The notes under the pieces were generated by a model, which was not told the origin of the DNA, ran no database searches, and was given only the letters and a program-made list of their open reading frames with translations. A program made the translations under genes and the position numbers. Below, piece after piece: positions 33,188 to 40,617 of a DNA stretch of 50,275 nucleotides. Source of the DNA: Chloroflexota bacterium (GTDB taxonomy: Bacteria; Chloroflexota; Anaerolineae; Aggregatilineales; Phototrophicaceae); NCBI GenBank assembly GCA_011523735.1, contig WTGB01000168.1, positions 1-50,275 on the forward strand, given 5' to 3'. How positions within the stretch are numbered: the first letter of the stretch is position 1; every line of letters starts with the position of its first letter.

Positions 33188-33214
33188 TGTAGGGGCGGCT
33201 CTGTGAGTCACCCG
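33188..33214 (+). repeat. Intergenic palindromic repeat, copy C
   Basis: TGTAGGGGCGGCT, a short centre, then GAGTCACCCG. This is a more diverged copy; the arms still pair with one mismatch and one G-T pair. It lies between the nitrilase and M20 genes, both on the plus strand. Confidence 0.65.
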
Positions 33215-33280
33215 CCTTCGTCACTATTCAATTTTGCGGTATCATTCAAGCACTTCGCTTATGTATCCGAGGACTAAATC

Positions 33281-34459
33281 ATGACTATGCTGGAAAAAGC
33301 GCAAGAGATGCAGGAACAGCTTGTTGCCTGGCGCCGCGATATCCACATGCACCCCGAACTCGGCTTCGAGGAGCAGCGGACATCAAGCCTGGTCGCGAAT
33401 TCCTTGCGGGAGATGGGCATCGAGATCGAGGTCGGCGTGGCGGAAACGGGCGTAGTGGCGCGCATCGGCGAGGGCAAACCGGCTGTTGGCATCCGCGCTG
33501 ACATGGACGCCTTGCCGATTCAGGAAGCCAACGATGTGCCCTACAAATCGCAGAGTCCCGGATTGATGCATGCTTGCGGCCACGACGCGCATACCTCAAT
33601 GCTGCTGGGCGTGGCCAAGCTGCTTAACGAGTTGTCGGACCGACCGACTGGCGAAATTCGCCTGCTCTTTCAGCCGAGCGAAGAAAAATGGCGCGAATCG
33701 GACGGGCATAGCGGCGGCAGTCTCATGGTCGAGGAGAAGGCGCTGGATGGTTTGGACGCCGTGATCGCCTGCCATGTCTCCAGCGGCTCGCCTATGGGAG
33801 AGATCGAGGTTTGTGATGGCTTTTCGCTGGCGGCCCCCGATAGCTTCGAGGCGACCATCATCGGCGAGGGCACGCACGGCGCCGCGCCCCACAACGGCCT
33901 GGACCCCATCTGGCTGAGCGCGCAGGTGATCAACGCCCTGCAGGCGATTCGTTCGCGCCGGCGCAACCCGACCGAGCGCTCTGTTGTGACTATCGGCTCG
34001 ATTCATGCCGGCATCGCGCCGAATGTCATCCCCAACGAAGTCTTGCTGACCGGCACGATCCGCACCTTCGAGCAAGAAGCGCGCGAGGAAATCCACAAGT
34101 TGGTCGAAGAAGCCTTTGCCCTGGCGCGTCACTTCGGCGGCGATTACGAATTAAACATTTCGACCGGCTACCCGGCGCTCTACAATGATCCGGGCGTCGC
34201 CGAATTGATCCGCTCTGTCAGCCGGGATCTGCTGGGCGAAGAAAGATCGAGTCACGGCGAGCCGATCATGGCGGGCGAAGATTTCGCTTTCATGACCCAG
34301 AAAGCGCCAGGAGCGATGCTGCGTCTCGGCGCTCAGCTTGATGAGATGAATCGCCCCCATCACAGCCCGATATTCGATATCCATGAGGGCTGCTTGCCCA
34401 TCGGCGTCGGCGTCATGGCGGAGAGCGCGCTGCGATTGCTGCGACAGCACGGCGGTTGA
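33281..34459 (+). CDS. M20 family metallo-amidohydrolase
   Basis: A zinc- or manganese-dependent amidohydrolase of the M20D group (hippurate, IAA-amino acid or N-acyl amino acid hydrolases). The 392-residue protein shows [14 protein letters not shown] near the start, [14 protein letters not shown], the metal site [20 protein letters not shown], a Glu-containing block ([13 protein letters not shown]), and the final ligand region [20 protein letters not shown]. Its internal lid domain (about 180-295) is present. Start: ATG 33281 with GAGGA seven bases upstream. The exact amide substrate cannot be read from sequence. Confidence 0.93.
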   Translation: MTMLEKAQEMQEQLVAWRRDIHMHPELGFEEQRTSSLVANSLREMGIEIEVGVAETGVVARIGEGKPAVGIRADMDALPIQEANDVPYKSQSPGLMHACGHDAHTSMLLGVAKLLNELSDRPTGEIRLLFQPSEEKWRESDGHSGGSLMVEEKALDGLDAVIACHVSSGSPMGEIEVCDGFSLAAPDSFEATIIGEGTHGAAPHNGLDPIWLSAQVINALQAIRSRRRNPTERSVVTIGSIHAGIAPNVIPNEVLLTGTIRTFEQEAREEIHKLVEEAFALARHFGGDYELNISTGYPALYNDPGVAELIRSVSRDLLGEERSSHGEPIMAGEDFAFMTQKAPGAMLRLGAQLDEMNRPHHSPIFDIHEGCLPIGVGVMAESALRLLRQHGG

Positions 34460-34486
34460 ACCGAGACAACTGAACGATTGCAGGGG

Positions 34487-34512
34487 CGGGCGACTCACCG
34501 AGTTGCCCCTAC
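34487..34512 (-). repeat. Intergenic palindromic repeat, copy D
   Basis: On the minus strand: GTAGGGGCAACTC, a short centre, then GAGTCGCCCG. It lies between the convergent M20 and VOC genes. Confidence 0.65.
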
Positions 34513-34533
34513 CGATTCCGCCCCGGGTCGGGA

Positions 34534-34932
34534 TCAGCCGCTTTTTTCCTGCATAATCTGAATCAGGTTGCCGCAGGTATCCTTGAAAATCGCCATGAAC
34601 ACCATACCTATATCGCCGGGCGGCATGGTGAATTCGACGCCCAGTTCGACCAAGCGCTCGTGTTCAGCATGGATATCGTCGACAGTTAAGATAATGGCGG
34701 GGTAACCCTGCTCCATCAAGCCCTCCTGGTAGGCGAGGGTGACGGGATTGCGATTGGGCTCCAGCAGCAGCTCGACGCCATCGGGCCGCTCGGGCGAGAC
34801 GACTGTTAGCCAGCGGTCGCCTTCCGGGTTGCCCAAGGGCATATCGTATTTGACTCGGAAACCGAGCGTCTCCGTGTAGAACTTCATCGCCTTTTCCTGG
34901 TCATCGACGGGTACTCCGGTTACTCCGATAAT
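34534..34932 (-). CDS. VOC superfamily (glyoxalase/dioxygenase-fold) protein
   Basis: A 132-residue vicinal-oxygen-chelate protein: VTGVPVDDQEKAMKFYTETLGFRV at the start, and GYPAIILTVDDIHAEHERLVELGVEFTMPP and FKDTCGNLIQIMQE at the end, giving the paired beta-alpha-beta modules. Metal-ligand positions are not fully clear, so it may be an enzyme or a resistance-type binding protein. ATG 34932 has the purine run AGGAAAGGAAAG upstream. Its first 32 bases overlap the end of the GH13 gene in another frame. Confidence 0.85.
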   Translation of the reverse strand: MIGVTGVPVDDQEKAMKFYTETLGFRVKYDMPLGNPEGDRWLTVVSPERPDGVELLLEPNRNPVTLAYQEGLMEQGYPAIILTVDDIHAEHERLVELGVEFTMPPGDIGMVFMAIFKDTCGNLIQIMQEKSG

Positions 34933-36553
34933 CATTCGTCTTTCCTTTCCTGTTCTTGCGATCACTTATCTGCCTTTTGTAAAACGCCAGCAAGTCCTGG
35001 TCCTGCTCAGTGCCCCAGACCATCGGGACGCGGCACTGGTCCAGCGTGCTGCCGCGCGTACTGACCGGCTGGCGCAAGCCAACTTCAGTACCGTACAAGA
35101 TTATCGGCGGGTTGGGCAGGCTGAACTGCATCGCCGCCGCGCGCTTCAGTTTCTCGCTGTCGTCCTCGGCGATAAGCGAAAAGCGATCCATGTCGTGGTT
35201 ATCGAGGAAGCTCGCCAAGACGAAGTCTTCGCCGAAATAACGCTGATGACTCTGGACAAATGCCTTCAAGCGCCGCTCGTCCCAGCTTTCCCAGCCGTAG
35301 GTATTTCGCAGAGCTTCGTTCAGCGAGAAATCGAGGCAGCCATCAAGCCTTCCTTTATACATGCGCAGAGTCGCCGGGGCTTCGATGATTTCGCCGATGA
35401 GCAGGCAGTCAGGTTTGATGGCGCGCAGCCGCGGGCGGCAATGTGTCCAGAAATTGGCGCCGGCGCCGGCCGCCACATCCAGCCGAAAACCATCGACATC
35501 AAAATCTCGCAGTTGTTTGATCGCCGTGTTGATCATCCATTCGCGGGCCGCTGGCCTTTCCAGATTGATCTTGGGCATATTCTTGACATTGAAGAAGCAG
35601 CGATAGCCATGCGGAAAACGCTTGTCAAATGTGAACCAGTCGCGGTACGGGCTGTTTTTGTCGCGCAGCGCGTCAACAAAGACCGGGTGCTCGTTTGAAA
35701 GGTGATTGCAAACGAGATCGAGCAGGACGCGGACGCCGCGTCGGCGGGCGCCTTCAACGATCGCATGAAGCGCTTCTTCGCCGCCGAGGCGGGGTTCGAT
35801 TCTGTCGTAGTCCGCGACATCGTAGCCATGATTGCTGGGGCTCTTCCAGGTTGGGCTGAGCCAGAGACAGTTGACCCCCAGATCCGCCAGGTAATCGAGT
35901 TTGTCGCGCAGGCCCCAGAGAGTCCCGCCGCAGAAATCTTCTAAGTCGGTGGTCTGCCGCCAGTCGGCCTCATCGCCCGGATGGAAGCGGTCGAGGAAAA
36001 CATGATAGATGATGGCCTCCATGACCCAGGCCGGCGGCTTGATGCGATCGACATGATAGCAGAACAAGGAGGCCTCTGACTGCGGAGAAGGCGTAAAGGC
36101 GGTATCCGGCGGGATATTGTTGAAGTGGATCATAGTGGCGTGTTGGACGCGCTCTTCGACATCGGGATAGTCGGCATGGATGACATCGCCCGAGGTGCTC
36201 CAGCCGCTGATCGAATAAGTCACCATCGTATCCTCGGGCTGCGCTGGAATCTGCGCCGACCAATATGAGATGTAATCCCAAACGAGCGTATCCCATTCGA
36301 TGTGAACCCGCTGGAATGCTATTTGTCGCGCGTCGCTGCCATCCGCGCGCGGGTCGCTGCCATCGGTCGTGTAATTGAGTTCGACGCGCCCAATCGCCGG
36401 ATTGCTCGCCGTGACCGCATATACATTGACGCTTTCGCCGGGCGCGGGATCAAGGGGGAAAATGTTATGCCGATGTTGCAAGCCGTTCAAGAGCGCGCGA
36501 TGATTGGTCAGCTTGAGCGAATCGCTGATTAGTTTCCCGAAGGTGAAATCCAT
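34901..36553 (-). CDS. GH13 alpha-amylase family glycosidase, C-terminus apparently truncated
   Basis: A 550-residue glycoside hydrolase. An N-terminal beta domain (about 20-150) precedes the catalytic barrel. The four GH13 regions are intact: DLVCNH near 279-284, GFRLDVA with nucleophile Asp359, LLIGEI with acid Glu388, and FLDNHD with Asp454. The usual C-terminal beta domain is missing: after TEQDQDLLAFYKRQISDRKN the protein ends in a basic, low-complexity tail (GKTNDYRSNRSTRR) inside the VOC gene. This suggests a deletion or frameshift at the junction. Related enzymes are neopullulanase- or cyclomaltodextrinase-like. Confidence 0.88.
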   Translation of the reverse strand: MDFTFGKLISDSLKLTNHRALLNGLQHRHNIFPLDPAPGESVNVYAVTASNPAIGRVELNYTTDGSDPRADGSDARQIAFQRVHIEWDTLVWDYISYWSAQIPAQPEDTMVTYSISGWSTSGDVIHADYPDVEERVQHATMIHFNNIPPDTAFTPSPQSEASLFCYHVDRIKPPAWVMEAIIYHVFLDRFHPGDEADWRQTTDLEDFCGGTLWGLRDKLDYLADLGVNCLWLSPTWKSPSNHGYDVADYDRIEPRLGGEEALHAIVEGARRRGVRVLLDLVCNHLSNEHPVFVDALRDKNSPYRDWFTFDKRFPHGYRCFFNVKNMPKINLERPAAREWMINTAIKQLRDFDVDGFRLDVAAGAGANFWTHCRPRLRAIKPDCLLIGEIIEAPATLRMYKGRLDGCLDFSLNEALRNTYGWESWDERRLKAFVQSHQRYFGEDFVLASFLDNHDMDRFSLIAEDDSEKLKRAAAMQFSLPNPPIILYGTEVGLRQPVSTRGSTLDQCRVPMVWGTEQDQDLLAFYKRQISDRKNRKGKTNDYRSNRSTRR

Positions 36554-36665
36554 ATTTGTAACTCCATCCCGGCCGTTTTCACCGGCAATAGTATCGCCTT
36601 CTGAAACTTGGGCGCCACAGTCTCCGTAATAAAACGCGACGCCTATGCTTGAATTTTATCGCGCT

Positions 36666-36691
36666 GGATATGATAGCGGATATGATATAAT
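36666..36691 (+). promoter_or_regulatory. Promoter with a tandem 10-bp repeat before the HhH membrane protein
   Basis: TATAAT at 36686-36691 preceded by TGA forms an extended -10 box. A direct repeat GGATATGATA occurs at 36666-36675 and 36678-36687, 12 bp apart, overlapping the box. It could be a regulator site. The predicted start is near 36698. Confidence 0.5.
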
Positions 36692-36728
36692 TTGCAGCGT
36701 GTCGAGAATCTAGTTGGTGGCAATCATT

Positions 36729-37262
36729 ATGAGATTCAGTCAAGAAGCGAAGAATATGCTGGCGATGACGGCTTTGGTGTTTGCGGTCGCATTGGCGCTG
36801 AATGCGCTGTTGGCGCCAGCGGGCAACCGAGACATGTGGTCCTGGACGATCAGTCTTTTGGCGGTGGCGGTCGTCCTTTGGATCTGGTCGCGTCGTGACA
36901 GCACCGCTGAGCGTGAGGCGGAAGCGGCCGAAGCCGCGGCGCAGGAGGCGGAAGAGCTGGCGAAGCGCACGATCGTGCGTCACGCCGATGAGCCGGCGGA
37001 AAAGCTTGAAGAGCGCTCCGAGCCCGATGATTTGACCCGCATCAATGGCATAGGCGCCGTCTTCCAAACAGTGCTGAATGAGGCTGGAATAAGCACCTAT
37101 AACGGGCTGGCCAGCGCCAGCGTGGAAGACCTGGAAGCGATATTTGACGCCGCCGGTCGCAGCCGACCGGGACGTCTCGAGACTTGGACCCCCCAAGCTG
37201 AATTCGCCGCCAAGGACGACTGGGAAGGGCTACGGGAATATTTGGATTCGCTGGGTGAATAG
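36729..37262 (+). CDS. Membrane protein with C-terminal helix-hairpin-helix domain
   Basis: A 177-residue protein. Two hydrophobic helices (about 12-32 and 39-57) are followed by an Ala/Glu-rich, probably coiled segment (ERKAEAAE-type composition, about 63-85). The C-terminal domain begins DLTRINGIGAVFQTVLNEAG, a helix-hairpin-helix signature seen in DUF4332-like and ribosomal L21-associated domains, followed by a tail ending GLREYLDSLGE. HhH domains usually bind nucleic acid or protein. ATG 36729 is preferred over TTG 36714, with GGTGG nine bases upstream. No function is known to me. Confidence 0.75.
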   Translation: MRFSQEAKNMLAMTALVFAVALALNALLAPAGNRDMWSWTISLLAVAVVLWIWSRRDSTAEREAEAAEAAAQEAEELAKRTIVRHADEPAEKLEERSEPDDLTRINGIGAVFQTVLNEAGISTYNGLASASVEDLEAIFDAAGRSRPGRLETWTPQAEFAAKDDWEGLREYLDSLGE

Positions 37263-37340
37263 GCGCCATTCACTCGCGAAGGCAATCACATCAAATTGAA
37301 AACCCGCGCAAACGGATCGAATTCGCCCAATTCAGTCATT

Positions 37341-37394
37341 TGTCGGGGCGACCGGCGGCCTAGTGGGTGTCTACGCGACCTACCAGGTTGCCCG
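37341..37394 (+). repeat. Composite palindromic repeat, copy E
   Basis: Left half TGTCGGGGCGACC (37341-37353) and right half TACCAGGTTGCCCG (37381-37394) make a complete repeat once 27 intervening bases (37354-37380) are removed. GCGACC occurs at both edges of the break (37348-37353 and 37375-37380). Equally, the region divides into two adjacent 27-nt units that both start TGTC, the first with a decayed right half. Confidence 0.6.
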
Positions 37395-37417
37395 ACGAAT
37401 AGAGACAGAATGTACAG

Positions 37418-37443
37418 CGGGCGACTTAACAAGTCGCTCTACA
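37418..37443 (-). repeat. Intergenic palindromic repeat, copy F
   Basis: On the minus strand: TGTAGAGCGACTTG, a short centre, then AAGTCGCCCG. It lies 23 nt from copy E in the opposite orientation. Confidence 0.7.
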
Positions 37444-37634
37444 TCGCATCTTTTTTGCCAGCGCGTGGGTAAATCTCGGCGCCCTCAGCGTATTCAGCGG
37501 TCAAGAAAACTTTGTTGCGATTGCCCTGATTCACTCGAGCGGCAGTCGCCCTTGGCTCAAGTCATTTCCCGAAATCATAAAGTTGGTATAACGTATCATT
37601 TACAGCCGCGAAAGGTCTTGCCTGAATTTGCGGC

Positions 37635-37643
37635 TGTTAGAAT
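37635..37643 (+). promoter_or_regulatory. Possible extended -10 promoter of the PBP-like operon
   Basis: TGT followed by TAGAAT (37638-37643). The start would be near 37650, giving a leader of about 37 nt with Shine-Dalgarno AAGGGA before ATG 37687. No -35 box at good spacing. Confidence 0.4.
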
Positions 37644-37686
37644 ACCCACTACACTGGTAGCCAGCATCACTGCATAAGGGACGGCA

Positions 37687-40617
37687 ATGCCCGCTGTAGC
37701 TCACATCATCCGCCGGCGGCACAGTCGCAAACATCGACGCCGCCACGAATCGCGGCGCTCGGCGCTTTGGCTGATCCTTATATTGTTCTTGCCCTTGTTG
37801 CTATCGCTGACGCCCTTGCTGGGAGGCTTGGGTTTGTCTGTCTGGCTGTATGTACAAGCTGCCAGCCACCTGCCGACGCCGCGAGAAAGCGTCTTTTTGG
37901 ATCCGGTTGAGGACCTGACGCTGTTCTTTGATCGCAGCGGCGAAACAATTATCCACCGATTGGAAGACCCGCTCGGCGAAAAGCGGACGTGGCTGCAGCT
38001 TGATGAGCTGCCGCAATATGTGATCGACGCGGCCTTGCTGGTCGAAGATCCTGCTTTCCTGACGGCGCCGCCTGCTTTCGACCTGCTGGATACCACCCTG
38101 CAGATTTGGCGCTACATCATCGGCTTGCCACTATCGCGGAGCGATGATATCACCAGTGAGCTTGTGCGCGAGGCGATGCTGCCTTTGACTAGGACGAGCG
38201 GATTGGATCCACGCTTGCTGGAGATTGTGCTGATCGCCGAAAACAAGCGGGGGCGCTCGACCGAAGACTTGCTGGAATGGCGGCTAAACAGCAGTTTCTA
38301 CGGTCACGACGCCTATGGGATCAATGCGGCCGCGAAGGTCTACTTTGGAAAAACTGCTGAGAATGTTAGCCTGGCGGAAGCCGCAATATTAGCCAAGACG
38401 GCGGAGGCGCCATCGCTCAATCCAATTGATGCCGAGCAGAGCAGCCGCGAGCGCGGCGCCGACCTGCTCTTTGAGCTGCTCGAAGCGGAATTGATCGAGA
38501 AGGCGCAGTTTGACGCGGCCTCCGTGAACGATGTGCTGATTGTGGGTCCCGCTGACGCTGCGTCCGCAATCGCGCTGGAATTCGTCGATTATGCCCGGGA
38601 GCAAGCGGTTTCGATACTCAGGCGGCTGGGACAGAATGGCGAGCGACTGGTGGCGCGCGGCGGTCTGCGGATTACCACATCCCTCGACTTGGACTTGCAG
38701 AGTCAATCAATGTGCCTGATAAAATCCCACCTCGGGCGACTGAGGGGCGCTGACGAGGACTTGGGCGCCGCCTGCGATGCCTCATCTGATCTGATGTTGC
38801 GAGTGGCATCCGTCGCTTCGCCGCCGAACAAAGGCGCGCTTGTGATGATCGACATCAGCAGCGGCGAGATTCTGAGCCTGGTCGGCGACGCCAATAATCC
38901 GCGGCATCAACCCGCCCGCGTGCTGCATCCTTTTGTCTACATGCAGGCCTTCCTGCAGCGCGAGCTTACGCCGGCCTCCATGGTCTATGACATCCCGCGC
39001 GCCTATCCGGGGCGCAGCGCGGAGTTGATCTATGCCCCCGCCAACCCCGATGGCCGCTATCGCGGACCGCTTAATCTGCGTGATGCGATGGCGGCCGGTC
39101 TGCTGCCGCCAGTGGCGCAAGTAGCCAGCGCAGTCGGCATGCCGTCGGTGATAAGCACGGCCCGAGCGCTGGGTTTCAACAGCCTGGATGTTAGGGACGC
39201 GGAACTGGAGGTATTGGAGCGTGGCGGCAAGGTCTCGGTGCTGGATACCGCATATGCGTATAGTGTCCTGGCTTCGCTTGGCGCCATGCGCGGCCTGCCG
39301 ATTGAACCCTTGGGCGATGGCTATCGCGGACGGGATCCAGTGGCGGTACTGGAAATCGCAGACGCTGCCGGTACTGTCCTGTGGTCCTATGCGGCGGGTG
39401 AGATGCCGCCTCGGCAGACGCAGATTATCGAGCCAAGCCTGGCCTACCTGGTGAATGACATCTTGGCGGACGGGGAGGCGCGGCAGAGGACTCTGCAAGA
39501 GCCGGACCTTGCCCTGCAGCTCGCCCGACCGGCGGCTGTGCTGGACGGACTAAGCGCGGACAAACGCGAGAGTTGGACTGTGGGTTATACGCCGCATCTG
39601 GTCCTTGCCGCGCATACAGGCCGCGATGATGCGGCTGGCATGACTATAGACGCCGGGGGGCTAGGCCCGGGTTCCGCGCCGGTCTGGCAGGCGCTTATGA
39701 ATTATGCGCATGACCAGCGGTTCTTGCCCCCAAGTGCCTGGCAGGCGCCCGACGATGTCGAGGAGTATTTGGTCTGTGAGATTTCGGGCTTGTTGCCCGG
39801 GACGACTGATCATTGTCCGACGCGGCGCGAGTTTATGCCGTCAGGCTCCAATTTGCGTCGCGATGACATGTGGCGGACGGTCGAGATCAACCGCGCGACC
39901 GGTCTGCTCGCCACTGTCAATACGCCGGCCGATTTCCGCGAAGAGGTCGCTTACTTCCTGCCGCCCGAAGAAATCCTGGATTGGTGGGTGGAAAACAACA
40001 GACCCTTGCCGCCCAGCAGCTACAGCACGGATGACGCGGCGCCAGCCAGCAAAGCGGTCCAATTTACGACGCCGGCCGACTACGCTTATGTCGGCTCGAC
40101 CGTCGCCGTTTCCGCGACAATCAATCGCGAGGGCGCGGAAAGCTGGCTGCTGGAATATGGCGCGGATGTGAACCCGAAGACTTGGCATGCCATCGGCGAA
40201 CGACGCCGACCCGGGACCGACGGCGACATTTCAGTTACTTGGGAAACTGCGCTGTTCAGCGGCATCCATACCTTGCGCTTGACAGTCGCCTTCGCCGATG
40301 GCAGTCAGGAAAGCGATACCAGGCTGCTGACCTTCGACAATAGTCCACCGGCTATTCAACTGCGAACCAGCGATGGCTCCACAACGACAGCGGGAACGAC
40401 GGTGTCGCTATTGGCTGAGGTTAGCGACAACTTGACGATAGAGCGGGTAGAATTCTATCGTGATGATGAATTACAAGGCGTCGATTTCGACTGGCCCTAT
40501 GGCATTGAATTGGAGCTCGGTGAAAGCGGCGATGTAACGGTCCGAGCCCTGGCTTATGACCAGGTGGGCAATCGCGCGGAAACTACTTTGGCGATTTCGG
40601 TGATCGAGGCTGGATGA
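37687..40617 (+). CDS. Class A PBP-like pseudoenzyme (GT51 + dead transpeptidase + Ig-like domains)
   Basis: A 976-residue class-A PBP homologue: a basic N-terminus, one membrane anchor (about 26-57), a GT51 domain (about 75-285), a transpeptidase-like domain (about 325-690), a cysteine-containing linker (CEISGLLPGTTDHCP), and two Ig-like domains (about 790-970). The fold is kept, for example SWTVGYTPHLVLAAHTGRDD. All three penicillin-binding motifs are replaced: SxxK by R411-V-L-H414, SxN by G471-L-L473, KTGT by L619-D-G-L622. In GT51 Glu120 and Glu179 remain, but GGSTITQQ reads RSDDITSE and the His of the first motif is lost. Transpeptidation is very unlikely; glycosyl transfer is doubtful. 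Confidence 0.88.
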   Translation: MPAVAHIIRRRHSRKHRRRHESRRSALWLILILFLPLLLSLTPLLGGLGLSVWLYVQAASHLPTPRESVFLDPVEDLTLFFDRSGETIIHRLEDPLGEKRTWLQLDELPQYVIDAALLVEDPAFLTAPPAFDLLDTTLQIWRYIIGLPLSRSDDITSELVREAMLPLTRTSGLDPRLLEIVLIAENKRGRSTEDLLEWRLNSSFYGHDAYGINAAAKVYFGKTAENVSLAEAAILAKTAEAPSLNPIDAEQSSRERGADLLFELLEAELIEKAQFDAASVNDVLIVGPADAASAIALEFVDYAREQAVSILRRLGQNGERLVARGGLRITTSLDLDLQSQSMCLIKSHLGRLRGADEDLGAACDASSDLMLRVASVASPPNKGALVMIDISSGEILSLVGDANNPRHQPARVLHPFVYMQAFLQRELTPASMVYDIPRAYPGRSAELIYAPANPDGRYRGPLNLRDAMAAGLLPPVAQVASAVGMPSVISTARALGFNSLDVRDAELEVLERGGKVSVLDTAYAYSVLASLGAMRGLPIEPLGDGYRGRDPVAVLEIADAAGTVLWSYAAGEMPPRQTQIIEPSLAYLVNDILADGEARQRTLQEPDLALQLARPAAVLDGLSADKRESWTVGYTPHLVLAAHTGRDDAAGMTIDAGGLGPGSAPVWQALMNYAHDQRFLPPSAWQAPDDVEEYLVCEISGLLPGTTDHCPTRREFMPSGSNLRRDDMWRTVEINRATGLLATVNTPADFREEVAYFLPPEEILDWWVENNRPLPPSSYSTDDAAPASKAVQFTTPADYAYVGSTVAVSATINREGAESWLLEYGADVNPKTWHAIGERRRPGTDGDISVTWETALFSGIHTLRLTVAFADGSQESDTRLLTFDNSPPAIQLRTSDGSTTTAGTTVSLLAEVSDNLTIERVEFYRDDELQGVDFDWPYGIELELGESGDVTVRALAYDQVGNRAETTLAISVIEAG

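Larger units (their letters stand above)
37263..37686 (+). other. 424-nt intergenic region with clustered palindromic repeats
   Basis: This stretch has no supported gene. It contains a composite repeat copy (37341-37394), an inverted copy (37418-37443), and a probable extended -10 box (37635-37643) just before the PBP-like gene. A second weaker box, TGG then TATAAC, is at 37584-37592. Confidence 0.6.

Noticed and set aside
37341..37443. CRISPR array
   Set aside because: The repeat units are palindromic, in mixed orientation, irregularly spaced and scattered through the window; no cas gene is present.
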